From: Suilimivivens sp963650485
Lineage (GTDB): Bacteria; Bacillota; Clostridia; Lachnospirales; Lachnospiraceae
Length of the DNA: 64,000 nucleotides
Assembly (NCBI GenBank): GCA_963650485.1
Contig: CAVJLN010000002.1
Span: forward strand, 1 to 64,000
Reading direction: 5' to 3'
The position numbers were made by a program, and so were the translations under genes. The notes under the pieces were generated by a model. That model was not told the DNA's origin and did no database searches. It saw nothing but the letters and a program-made list of their open reading frames with translations. Position 1 is the stretch's first letter, and each line of letters opens with the position of its first letter. Shown piece by piece: positions 15,976 through 23,826 of the stretch.

Positions 15976-17142
15976 ATGGATTTTATGTTAGACAAGCAGC
16001 ATGAAATGGTGAGAACTCTTTTCAAAGAGTTCGCCGAAAAAGAAGTTAAGCCTCTTGCACAGGAAGTAGACGAGACCGAGGTATTCCCTCGTGTTACCGT
16101 TGAAAAGATGGCTAAGGCAGGATTTATGGGTATTCCGATTCCGAAGGAGTACGGTGGACAGGGAGCAGATGTTCTTACTTATGCAATGTGCGTAGAAGAA
16201 TTATCCAAGGTTTGTGGTACAACAGGCGTTATCGTATCCGCTCATACCTCTCTTTGCTGTGACCCGATTCTTACCTTCGGTACAGAAGAGCAGAAGCAGA
16301 AATATCTTGTTCCCCTTGCAAAGGGTGAGAAGTTAGGTGCTTTCGGTCTTACTGAGCCCGGTGCCGGTACAGATGCACAGGGACAGCAGACCAAGGCTGT
16401 TCTGGATGGGGACGAATGGGTACTGAACGGTTCCAAGATCTTCATCACCAACGGTAAGGAAGCTGACGTATACGTTATTTTCGCTGTTACCGGTATGATT
16501 GAGAAGAGAGGCAAGATGATGAAAGAGATCTCTGCTTTCATCGTAGAAAAAGGAACTCCGGGATTTACCTTTGGTACCAAGGAAAACAAGATGGGTATCC
16601 GTGGTTCATCCACATACGAGCTGATCTTTACCGATTGCCGTATTCCTAAGGAGAATCTGTTAGGAGCACAGGGTAAAGGCTTTAATATCGCAATGCATAC
16701 TCTGGATGGCGGACGTATCGGTATCGCTGCACAGGCTCTTGGCCTTGCAGAAGGAGCTCTTGACAGAACCGTTGAATATGTTAAGGAAAGAAAGCAGTTT
16801 GGCCGTGCGATCGGTGCATTCCAGAATACCCAGTTCCAGTTGGCTGACATGGCTACCAAGACTAAGGCAGCTCAGTTCATGGTTTATGCAGCAGCCTGCA
16901 AGAAGGACGAGTATACAAAGAACTCCAAGGTATCTTACTCCGTGGAAGCAGCTCAGGCAAAGCTTTACGCAGCAGAGGTTGCTATGGAAGTTACTACCAA
17001 GGCTGTACAGCTTCATGGTGGATACGGATACATCAGAGAGTACGATGTAGAGCGTATGATGAGAGATGCCAAGATCACCGAGATCTACGAAGGAACTTCC
17101 GAAGTTCAGAGAATGGTCATTTCCGCGAATCTGCTTAAGTAA
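15976..17142 (+). CDS. bcd: Butyryl-CoA dehydrogenase
   Basis: Reduces crotonyl-CoA to butyryl-CoA in complex with EtfAB, coupling to ferredoxin reduction by electron bifurcation. It has 388 residues with the acyl-CoA dehydrogenase signatures FGLTEPGAGTDAQGQQT, the GIRGSSTYEL segment, and the catalytic Glu 372 in IYEGTSEVQRM. EtfB and EtfA follow directly, which supports Bcd over other acyl-CoA dehydrogenases. Its last codons and stop form one arm of a perfect 14-bp inverted repeat that closes a structured 138-bp element (17134-17271). Confidence 0.95.
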   Translation: MDFMLDKQHEMVRTLFKEFAEKEVKPLAQEVDETEVFPRVTVEKMAKAGFMGIPIPKEYGGQGADVLTYAMCVEELSKVCGTTGVIVSAHTSLCCDPILTFGTEEQKQKYLVPLAKGEKLGAFGLTEPGAGTDAQGQQTKAVLDGDEWVLNGSKIFITNGKEADVYVIFAVTGMIEKRGKMMKEISAFIVEKGTPGFTFGTKENKMGIRGSSTYELIFTDCRIPKENLLGAQGKGFNIAMHTLDGGRIGIAAQALGLAEGALDRTVEYVKERKQFGRAIGAFQNTQFQLADMATKTKAAQFMVYAAACKKDEYTKNSKVSYSVEAAQAKLYAAEVAMEVTTKAVQLHGGYGYIREYDVERMMRDAKITEIYEGTSEVQRMVISANLLK

Positions 17143-17271
17143 GACGGATGGATTTTGGACTGGACAGCTGCCCTGCTTGCAGGAGCAGATGGACAGGACG
17201 AAAGACAGAGCGGTGCAGCGTAGCACCGCGAACGAGAAATGCGAAGCATTTCGAGTGCCGTCTTACTTAAG
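17134..17271. repeat. Branched inverted-repeat element between bcd and etfB
   Basis: CTTAAGTAAGACGG (17134-17147) is perfectly complementary to CCGTCTTACTTAAG (17258-17271). The left arm includes the last Leu-Lys and stop codon of bcd. Inside are three more hairpins: CCTGC/GCAGG, GCGGTGC/GCACCGC and GAAATGC/GCATTTC. The result is a closed multi-branched structure. It may be a small inserted element or an mRNA-processing structure. Confidence 0.7.
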
Positions 17272-17316
17272 AAAAGCAAGAAGAAATATTAATTTTAAAA
17301 TAAGGAGAGAAATACA

Positions 17317-18099
17317 ATGAAAATTGTTGTTTGTGTTAAACAGGTACCTGATACAAAAGGTGGCGTTAAATTTAACCCCGATGGTACTCTTGACAGAGCT
17401 GCAATGCTTACCATCATGAACCCTGATGATAAGGCTGGTCTGGAAGCGGCTCTTAGATTGAAGGATCAGTATGGCGCAGAAGTTACCGTTGTAACCATGG
17501 GACTTCCCAAGGCAGAAGAGGTTCTTCGTGAAGCGATCGCTATGGGTGCTGACAAGGGAATCCTTGTAACAGACAGAGTATTAGGCGGAGCAGATACATG
17601 GGCTACATCCCAGACTCTTGCCGGAGCACTTCGTAATCTTGAGTATGATCTTATCATTACCGGCCGTCAGGCTATTGATGGTGATACCGCACAGGTTGGT
17701 CCTCAGATTTCCGAGCATCTTGGAATCCCTGTAATTTCTTATGCTCAGAAGATCGAAGTAGAAGGCGACAGCGTAATCGTTGAGCGTCAGTTTGATGACA
17801 GATATCACGTATTAAAGGCTAAAATGCCCTGCTTAATTACAGCTCTTGCTGAATTAAACGAGCCCAGATATATGACTCCGGGCGGAATCTTCGATGCATA
17901 CAAGGCTGACATCACCGTATGGGGAAGAGCAGATCTTAAGGATGTAGAAGATTCTAACCTTGGTCTTAAGGGTTCACCGACACAGATCGCCAAGGCATCC
18001 GATAAGGTAAGAAAGGGTGCAGGAGAAAAGGTTAACTTAGATCCCGTTGCATCTGTTGATTACATTGTTGAGAAGTTAAAAGCAAAACACGTAATCTAG
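17317..18099 (+). CDS. etfB: Electron transfer flavoprotein, beta subunit
   Basis: A 260-residue EtfB subunit that holds the bifurcating nucleotide/FAD site and takes electrons from NADH for Bcd and ferredoxin. It begins MKIVVCVKQVPDTKGGVKF, the family hallmark, and carries GADKGILVTDR, then TGRQAIDGDTAQVGPQ near residue 120. Fifth gene of the butyrate operon. RBS AAGGAGAG. The 174-base gap before it is filled by the branched inverted repeat. Confidence 0.96.
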   Translation: MKIVVCVKQVPDTKGGVKFNPDGTLDRAAMLTIMNPDDKAGLEAALRLKDQYGAEVTVVTMGLPKAEEVLREAIAMGADKGILVTDRVLGGADTWATSQTLAGALRNLEYDLIITGRQAIDGDTAQVGPQISEHLGIPVISYAQKIEVEGDSVIVERQFDDRYHVLKAKMPCLITALAELNEPRYMTPGGIFDAYKADITVWGRADLKDVEDSNLGLKGSPTQIAKASDKVRKGAGEKVNLDPVASVDYIVEKLKAKHVI

Positions 18100-18148
18100 T
18101 CTTTCGATAGTAGATCTTAGGCATATTGAAATATAATGGAGGAAGAAC

Positions 18149-19192
18149 ATGAATATTCAAGATTATAAGGGTGTATTTGTCTTTGCTCAGCAGGTAGACA
18201 ATACACTTAGCGGAATCGCATTGGAATTAGTTGGCAAGGGAAAAGAACTTGCAAAAGATTTAGGAACAGAAGTTACCGCTGTATTAGTTGGTTCTGATGT
18301 TGCAGCTTTAGCTGATGAACTCGCTGAATATGGCGCAGACAAGGTCATCGTCGTAGATGATCCTGAATTAAAGGAATACAGAACAGAGCCTTATGCACAT
18401 GCATTAGCATCTGTCATTAACGAATTCAAGCCGGAAATCTTTCTGGTAGGTGCAACGGCTATCGGACGAGACTTAGGACCCAGAGTATCCGCAAGAATTC
18501 ATACCGGTCTGACTGCAGACTGTACACAGCTCGAGATCGGTGACTTCCCGATCAACCCGATTCCGGGAAAAGAGCAGCTTCATAACCAGCTCTTAATGAC
18601 CCGTCCTGCATTCGGCGGAAACACAATTGCTACGATTGCATGTCCTGCATTCCGTCCTCAGATGGCAACCGTTCGTCCTGGTGTTATGCAGAAGGCACCC
18701 AGAGAAGCTGGTAAGAAGGCAGAAGTAATCAATTACAATCCTGGATTCACACCTGACAACAAGTATGTAGAAATCTTAAAGGTTGTTAAGGCTGTATCTG
18801 ATGTTGCTGATATTATGGACGCAAAGATCCTGGTATCCGGTGGACGTGGTGTTGGAAGTGCAGAGAACTTCAAGCTTCTGGATGACCTTGCAGAGGTACT
18901 TGGCGGAACAGTCAGCTGCTCCCGTGCCGTTGTAGATGCAGGCTGGAAGCCGAAGGATCTGCAGGTTGGACAGACAGGTAAGACCGTTCGCCCCAATGTA
19001 TACTTTGCAATCGGTATTTCCGGAGCAATCCAGCATGTAGCAGGTATGGAAGAGTCTGATATCATCATTGCGATCAACAAGGATGAATCCGCTCCGATCT
19101 TCGATGTAGCTGATTACGGTATTGTAGGAGATTTAAACAAGATCGTTCCTGCGCTGACCGAGAAGCTGAAGGCAGAGCTTGCTGCTAAATAA
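18149..19192 (+). CDS. etfA: Electron transfer flavoprotein, alpha subunit
   Basis: A 347-residue EtfA subunit. The C-terminal FAD-binding domain is clear: VSGGRGVGSAENF, SRAVVDAGW, QVGQTGKTVRPNVYFAIGIS with SGAIQHVAGM, and NKDESAPIFDVADYGIVGD. With EtfB and Bcd it forms the flavin-based bifurcation complex. It is the last gene of the operon, ends near a strong terminator, and has a good GGAGG ribosome-binding site. Confidence 0.96.
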   Translation: MNIQDYKGVFVFAQQVDNTLSGIALELVGKGKELAKDLGTEVTAVLVGSDVAALADELAEYGADKVIVVDDPELKEYRTEPYAHALASVINEFKPEIFLVGATAIGRDLGPRVSARIHTGLTADCTQLEIGDFPINPIPGKEQLHNQLLMTRPAFGGNTIATIACPAFRPQMATVRPGVMQKAPREAGKKAEVINYNPGFTPDNKYVEILKVVKAVSDVADIMDAKILVSGGRGVGSAENFKLLDDLAEVLGGTVSCSRAVVDAGWKPKDLQVGQTGKTVRPNVYFAIGISGAIQHVAGMEESDIIIAINKDESAPIFDVADYGIVGDLNKIVPALTEKLKAELAAK

Positions 19193-19237
19193 GCTTATCA
19201 GTAAATAAAAACGATGTAGAATTTTTGATATCGATAT

Positions 19238-19273
19238 AAAATATCCCGGTGTAAAGCACCGGGATATTTTTGC
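19238..19273 (+). terminator. Terminator of the butyrate operon
   Basis: AAATATCCCGGTG, TAAA loop, GCACCGGGATATTTTT: a 12-bp GC-rich stem with T tail. The reverse strand also carries A/T flanks, so it may serve the convergent eda unit too. Confidence 0.9.
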
Positions 19274-19304
19274 TACAACGAGATTGTTATGTTATTTAAG
19301 AGGT

Positions 19305-19943
19305 CTAACCTCTCAGACGATGTACAATATCAGCAGCCTCTTGACATAAAACAGAGATTTTTTCAAATTCACCTGCTGAGATCATGTCTTTTTTAACCAT
19401 CCAGCTGCCGCCACAGGCAATAATCTTGTCTGATTTAAGGTAAGGAATTACATTTTCAGCATTGATGCCGCCGGTGGGCATGAAGCGCAGCTTTGTATAA
19501 GCAGCACTTAGAGCCTGAATCATTGCAAGACCGCCGGATGGCTCAGCCGGGAAAAATTTCACGATATTGAGTCCAAGCTCCAGAGCCTGTTCAATCTCAC
19601 TGGGAGTAACAACTCCTGGAATAATGACAACATTCTTTTCCAGACAGTGCCGCACAACCTTGGGATTTAGTCCGGGAGAGACAATAAATCTGGCACCTGC
19701 ATGGATCGCCAGATCAGCCTGTTCTATTGTTAAGACAGTTCCGGCACCTACCAGTAATTCGGGATAGGCTTCTGACAATTGATGGATAGCTTCGGCAGCG
19801 GCCTCTGTACGGAAAGTAATCTCAGCAGCAGGAAGTGAGCCTTTTATCAATGCCTTTCCTAGCGGCAGTGCGTCCTTGCTGTCGTTCAGGACAACAACAG
19901 GAATGATGCCTATTTCATGAAGCTTATGATAAATTTCATTCAT
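19305..19943 (-). CDS. eda: KDPG/KHG aldolase
   Basis: Splits 2-keto-3-deoxy-6-phosphogluconate to pyruvate and glyceraldehyde-3-phosphate. A 212-residue class I aldolase: the Schiff-base Lys is 129 in NIVKFFPAE, the acid/base Glu is 41 in AAEITFRTEAA, and FMPTGGIN near residue 155 binds phosphate. It lies nine bases after kdgK, so the two form one operon. Together with uxuA/uxuB further on, it completes glucuronate/galacturonate breakdown. Confidence 0.93.
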   Translation of the reverse strand: MNEIYHKLHEIGIIPVVVLNDSKDALPLGKALIKGSLPAAEITFRTEAAAEAIHQLSEAYPELLVGAGTVLTIEQADLAIHAGARFIVSPGLNPKVVRHCLEKNVVIIPGVVTPSEIEQALELGLNIVKFFPAEPSGGLAMIQALSAAYTKLRFMPTGGINAENVIPYLKSDKIIACGGSWMVKKDMISAGEFEKISVLCQEAADIVHRLRG

Positions 19944-19952
19944 ATTTTCCTC

Positions 19953-21050
19953 CTATCTTTGAACACGGGCGCCGGCATCAGACATAATAGCTTCGACTTC
20001 CTTCTTGCTGGCCATTGTGGTATCGCCCGGTGTCGTCATAGCCAGTGCCCCATGAGCAGCACCATAATTAACCGCAAGTGACGGTTCTCCGGTAGTCATC
20101 AGACCGTAGATCAATCCGGAAGCAAATGAGTCCCCACCGCCTACACGATCCATAATTTCAAGAGATTTATATTCTTTTGATTTGTAAATGCTGCCATCCG
20201 CCCAGCATAATGCACTCCAATCGTTGATGGTAGCAGTTTTTACTTCGCGGAGTGTGGTAGCAATAACCTTGAAGTTGGGGTAGGCTTTTGCAGCCTCAGC
20301 AATCATTTTTTCATATCCGTCAATATTGAGCTTCTTAAGCTCTTTATCATTTCCTTCAATAGAAAAGCCTAGACACGCAGTAAAATCCTCTTCATTACCA
20401 ATCATGACATCTACATATCCGGCAATTTCCTGATTCACCTGTCTGGCCTTTTCAAGACCTCCGATCGCACTCCACATCGAAGGACGGTAATTCAGGTCAT
20501 AGGAGACGACCGTACCATACTTCTTGGCTGTTTTAATGGCGGCAAGAACCGTTTCACAGGACTGCTCGGACAGAGCAGCATAAATACCGCCGGTATGCAG
20601 CCAGCGTACACCAAGCTCGCCAAAGATATATTCAAAATCAAAATCCTCAGGAGTAGCCTTTGAAATTGCAGTATTTGCCCGATCTGAGCAACCGATCGCA
20701 CCTCGAATACCAAAGCCGCGTTCTGTAAAGTTAAGACCGTTCCGGCATGTGCGTCCGATACCATCTGTTTTCATCCACTTGATCAGGGAGGTATCTACAC
20801 CACCCTGAAGAATAAAGTCCTCCATCAGCATTCCAATTTCATTATCGGCAAAGGCAGTGATAACCGCTGTTTTTAATCCAAAGCATCTGCGTAGTCCGCG
20901 GATTACATTGTATTCACCGCCACCCTCCCAGGCACGAAATTGTCTGGCAGTGCGGATACGGCCTTCTCCGGGATCCAGCCGCAGCATCACTTCTCCCAGT
21001 GATACCGCATCAAACCTGCATTCGCTTGAAGGTTTCATTGTAATATTCAT
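19953..21050 (-). CDS. kdgK: 2-keto-3-deoxygluconate kinase (PfkB family)
   Basis: A 365-residue ribokinase-family sugar kinase. VSLGEVMLRLDPGEGR at the N-terminus and DRVGGGDSFASGLIYG near residue 310 (anion hole and catalytic Asp) are PfkB signatures. GGGEYNVIRGLRRCFG is the substrate-side motif. Its place next to eda identifies KDG as the substrate. The start is ATG 21050, preceded by AGGAGG; the longer frame upstream runs through the promoter/operator. A paired palindrome lies between the promoter region and the start. Confidence 0.9.
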   Translation of the reverse strand: MNITMKPSSECRFDAVSLGEVMLRLDPGEGRIRTARQFRAWEGGGEYNVIRGLRRCFGLKTAVITAFADNEIGMLMEDFILQGGVDTSLIKWMKTDGIGRTCRNGLNFTERGFGIRGAIGCSDRANTAISKATPEDFDFEYIFGELGVRWLHTGGIYAALSEQSCETVLAAIKTAKKYGTVVSYDLNYRPSMWSAIGGLEKARQVNQEIAGYVDVMIGNEEDFTACLGFSIEGNDKELKKLNIDGYEKMIAEAAKAYPNFKVIATTLREVKTATINDWSALCWADGSIYKSKEYKSLEIMDRVGGGDSFASGLIYGLMTTGEPSLAVNYGAAHGALAMTTPGDTTMASKKEVEAIMSDAGARVQR

Positions 21051-21078
21051 ATAATCTGTCCTCCTGGTCTTTTTAATA

Positions 21079-21110
21079 ATCGCATATACGAATACACATC
21101 GCAAATACGA
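21079..21110 (-). promoter_or_regulatory. Double operator upstream of kdgK-eda, probably for the IclR regulator
   Basis: Two near-identical sites, ATCGCATATACGA (21079-21091) and ATCGCAAATACGA (21098-21110), lie 19 bp apart in the same orientation. Each is a partial palindrome around CGTATWTGCG on the minus strand. They sit downstream of a minus-strand TTGACA near 21145 and before the kdgK ribosome-binding site. Confidence 0.6.
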
Positions 21111-21145
21111 TTATAAAATAATAATAACATCAGGGGAGATTTTGT

Positions 21146-21176
21146 CAAGAAAAAACAGCAGAGACATCTGCTGTTC
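21146..21176 (-). terminator. Terminator of the IclR gene
   Basis: On the minus strand, AACAGCAGA, TGTC loop, TCTGCTGTTTTTT. A second hairpin with CCC/GGG core lies just before it (about 21185-21215). Confidence 0.75.
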
Positions 21177-21220
21177 AGACTGCAGACAAAATCCCCGGCA
21201 TTTGGCTGGGAATTTTCGGA

Positions 21221-21979
21221 TTAAATGTTGTGATAACCAAGTAAATGGGATAGTTCAGAAGCTTTTTGATTGATAAATTGTCCGGCCGATTCATAGTTTT
21301 CTTCCGGACGATAAAAGCCGGAAATACTGATGGCACCGGCAAGAGAGGAATCCTTTCTGAAAATGGGAGCGCCGACACATACCATGTGTTCTTCATATTC
21401 ACGGAAATCCATGGCATATCCACGTCTGATAGTGAGGGCAAGATCTGCAGCGACAGCTTCCTTGGTTGTCAGCGTATATCCGGTACGTGGGACTGGATTA
21501 AGGGAGTCCAGGAAATGGTCTGCCTGATCCTCTGGCATGTAGGCAAGTAAGATCTTTCCCAGTGATGTGCAGTATAGGGGAGCTGTGCTTCCTACTGATG
21601 CCGTGGTAATAATGGGATTTGACGGAGTTTCCTTTAAAATATAAAGAACTTTATCTTCATAAAGTTGACCGAAGAATGCGGTTTTGTCCGACAATCTTGC
21701 AATTTCCCTCAATGCAGTGCCGATTAACTTCAGTTCATCCTCAGACTCTGGATAGGACATTCCGATCCGATAAGCAGATGCTCCAATCCGGTATAATTGT
21801 CGGGTGCCGGAGCGCTGCGTAAGCATTCCGTTTTGAACAAGGGTAACAAGAATATCATAGGCACTGGTTTTGGGAATGGTAAGCTGCTGACATAGTTCAT
21901 CTATGGAGACACCATCAGGATGCTGCGCAATATAGGATAACATTTCAAAAGAACGCTGAACGGTTCTGTTAATTTTCAA
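21221..21979 (-). CDS. IclR-family transcriptional regulator (KdgR-like)
   Basis: A 252-residue regulator. The N-terminal winged helix shows NRTVQRSFEMLSYIAQHPDG and LCQQLTIPKTSAYDILVTL. The C-terminal effector domain shows STAPLYCTSLGKILLAYMP, RTGYTLTTKEAVAADLAL and VGAPIFRKDSSLAGAISISG. IclR proteins of the KdgR group sense 2-keto-3-deoxygluconate, and the adjacent kdgK-eda genes with paired sites fit that role. Before a repeat inserted upstream, its start lay about 17 bases after a GntR gene on the same strand, now a remnant. Confidence 0.88.
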   Translation of the reverse strand: MKINRTVQRSFEMLSYIAQHPDGVSIDELCQQLTIPKTSAYDILVTLVQNGMLTQRSGTRQLYRIGASAYRIGMSYPESEDELKLIGTALREIARLSDKTAFFGQLYEDKVLYILKETPSNPIITTASVGSTAPLYCTSLGKILLAYMPEDQADHFLDSLNPVPRTGYTLTTKEAVAADLALTIRRGYAMDFREYEEHMVCVGAPIFRKDSSLAGAISISGFYRPEENYESAGQFINQKASELSHLLGYHNI

Positions 21980-22009
21980 TCTGATTTCCTCCGATGCTTA
22001 AAAGATATC

Positions 22010-22162
22010 GTAACTATTCAGAACTCCATTCGCAAAACCGCTGTTTTACAGCTTATGTTTTGCTCATGTAGTTACTTCGCCATATAAAATCTGTCAAATA
22101 TGCTCCGAAATGCAAGCATTTCGATCATATTTATCAGATTTTGCATGGCTCTGAATAGTTAC
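22010..22162. mobile_element. Palindromic mobile repeat, family A, copy 2
   Basis: Ends are GTAACTATTCAGA and its inverse. The exact 8-bp duplication AAGATATC flanks it at 22002-22009 and 22163-22170. Hairpin one has GCAAAAC/GTTTTGC arms; hairpin two has AAAATCTG/CAGATTTT and AAATATG/CATATTT arms with a GAAATGC/GCATTTC tip. It split a GntR-IclR operon. Confidence 0.9.
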
Positions 22163-22324
22163 AAGATATCCTGATTCTCAGCGATGAGTTGGAAGGTAAC
22201 AATCCGGGCTTTTTCCAGATGCTGCGCCATTGCATCGGCAGCACTTTCCCAGTCGCTGGAAAGACATGCCTGAACGATACGGAGATGTCCCGGATTTGCA
22301 AGGAAATTTGCTGCTTTGGGTTTA
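22159..22324 (-). pseudogene. C-terminal remnant of a GntR-family (FCD domain) regulator
   Basis: The minus strand reads ANPGHLRIVQACLSSDWES, AADAMAQHLEKARIVTF and QLIAENQDIL to a TAA inside the end of repeat copy 2. This is the last helix region of the FadR/FCD ligand domain: the GH..I..A...DW..A...M..HL pattern is the family metal-binding/C-terminal motif. Everything upstream, including the DNA-binding domain, is gone; a stub of a family A repeat end sits at the break. Removing the repeat restores the end as NQDIF followed by TAA and the IclR ribosome-binding site. Confidence 0.7.
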
Positions 22325-22347
22325 TTTATATGGCTCTGAATAGCTAC
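22325..22347. repeat. Stub of a family A repeat end
   Basis: The minus strand reads GTAGCTATTCAGAGCCATAT, one mismatch from the family A terminus. It marks the point where the GntR gene is truncated. Confidence 0.65.
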
Positions 22348-22447
22348 TGTTTTATTATATAATACAGTGCTTCTATCTTCAAGAGCGTGATTTTAAGATT
22401 AATGAGCATTCATGAAGAAAGCGTTGCTGTTCAAATGCCGAAAAATG

Positions 22448-22474
22448 TTGACAAATTGAGAAATCGCATATAAT
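22448..22474 (+). promoter_or_regulatory. Promoter ahead of a short terminated leader
   Basis: TTGACA (22448-22453) and TATAAT (22469-22474) with a short 15-base spacer; TAATAT two bases on gives 17. The predicted start is near 22481. Confidence 0.5.
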
Positions 22475-22490
22475 ATATTTACAGGCAATT

Positions 22491-22530
22491 CAGAGAGGAA
22501 GGCTTGAAGGGGCTTTCTCTCTGTTTTTTT
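22491..22530 (+). terminator. Terminator or attenuator before the amino-acid ABC operon
   Basis: CAGAGAG pairs with CTCTCTG, followed by seven T. With the promoter above, the transcript would be only about 50 nt: either an attenuated leader for the ABC genes or a small RNA. Confidence 0.65.
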
Positions 22531-22543
22531 GGCAGGAAAATAA

Positions 22544-22709
22544 CTAGTGCAACGGTTTTAAATTAACTACATCATATCACACGTCTATTTTCCCGATAGC
22601 ACAGGACAAAAATCCTCAGCGTAGCTCGCTACGCCTACGTTTTTTGTCCAGCACTCTCAGAAAAATATCCTATGTGAATGGTGCAGTTATTTAGAAACCG
22701 TTACACTAG
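22544..22709. repeat. 166-bp inverted-repeat element B
   Basis: The ends are CTAGTGCAACGGTTT and the complement of CTAGTGTAACGGTTT. Similarity between the arms extends about 65 bp, including matching GGACAAAAA segments near the centre, around a GCGTAG-CTCG-CTACGC hairpin. It is non-coding. No clear target duplication was seen. Confidence 0.7.
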
Positions 22710-22745
22710 CTGCCGGATGAGGATGCCAACAGGAAGGAGAACATT

Positions 22746-23702
22746 ATGAAAAAGAAACTTTTATGTGTATTATTAAGTACAGCCATGGTACTTGCACTGG
22801 CTGGGTGTGGTTCAACTGCACAGACCACAACTACAGAGAACACCACAGAGACCGAAGAAACACAGGACGATGCGGCAGAAGAGACAGCAGCGGCTGAAGC
22901 AGACGGAGCTGAAACCGAAGCAGACGCAGACGAGGCGGAGACTACAGAGACCAGTAAGGTCTTAAAGGTTGCCATGGAATGTGGATATGCCCCCTACAAC
23001 TGGACACAGCCGGATGATTCAAACGGAGCAGTACAGATCAATGACAGTGCAGATTATGCTTATGGATATGATGTTATTATCGCAAAGAAGATCGCAGATA
23101 CCCTTGGATACGAGCTGCAGATCGTGAAGCTTGACTGGGATGCCCTGATCCCCGCCGTACAGTCCGGCACTGTGGATTGTGTCATTGCAGGACAGTCCAC
23201 AACGGCTGAGAGATTAGAAATGGTAGACTTTTCCAAGCCTTATTATTATGCTGCAGTGGTAGGTCTTGTGAAGCAGGATGGTGCCTATGCGGATGCAGCA
23301 GGTCTTTCTGATTTAAAGGGAGCAACCTGTACCTCACAGCTTGGTACGATTTGGTATGATAACTGTCTGGAGCAGATTGAGGATGCGGACATCCAGCCGG
23401 CACAGGAATCGGCACCGGCAATGCTGGTAGCGTTAGAGAGCGGAAGAACGGATCTTGTTGTTACCGATATGCCTACCGCTATGGCTGCCTGTGTAGCTTA
23501 TCCGGATCTGAAGCTGCTTGATTTTTCGGGAACAGAGGATGACTTTGAGGTATCTGATGAAGAAGTCAATATCGGTATTTCTGTGAAAAAGGGCAATACG
23601 GAGCTTCTTGACGGAATCAACAGTGTCCTGGAAACGATGACCGTAGATGACTTTAACAGTTTGATGCAGGAAGCAATCAGTGTACAGCCGCTGGCAGAGT
23701 AA
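22746..23702 (+). CDS. Amino-acid ABC transporter, substrate-binding lipoprotein
   Basis: A 318-residue lipoprotein of binding-protein family 3. A signal with lipobox LALAGC (Cys near residue 21) leads to an acidic Thr/Glu/Ala-rich tether (about 22-70). The binding domain has CGYAPYNWT, YGYDVIIAKKIADTLGYEL, DCVIAGQSTTAERLEMVDFS and LESGRTDLVVTDMPTAMA, all type 3 features. It delivers a polar amino acid to the permease and ATPase encoded next. RBS AGGAAGGAGA. The gene follows element B by 36 bases. Confidence 0.9.
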   Translation: MKKKLLCVLLSTAMVLALAGCGSTAQTTTTENTTETEETQDDAAEETAAAEADGAETEADADEAETTETSKVLKVAMECGYAPYNWTQPDDSNGAVQINDSADYAYGYDVIIAKKIADTLGYELQIVKLDWDALIPAVQSGTVDCVIAGQSTTAERLEMVDFSKPYYYAAVVGLVKQDGAYADAAGLSDLKGATCTSQLGTIWYDNCLEQIEDADIQPAQESAPAMLVALESGRTDLVVTDMPTAMAACVAYPDLKLLDFSGTEDDFEVSDEEVNIGISVKKGNTELLDGINSVLETMTVDDFNSLMQEAISVQPLAE

Positions 23703-23826
23703 TATAGTTGCCCGATAGGGTAATTAATATTGTTATGATATAACGGATGAATGCCGGAATGGAGCAGGCATTGAGGGACAGATAAGGGTTATGCCGTATG
23801 TGGCAGGCAAAGAAGGAGAACATGGA

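Noticed and set aside
16242..16859. 205-residue open frame opposite bcd
   Set aside because: Shadow of bcd caused by its strong codon bias.
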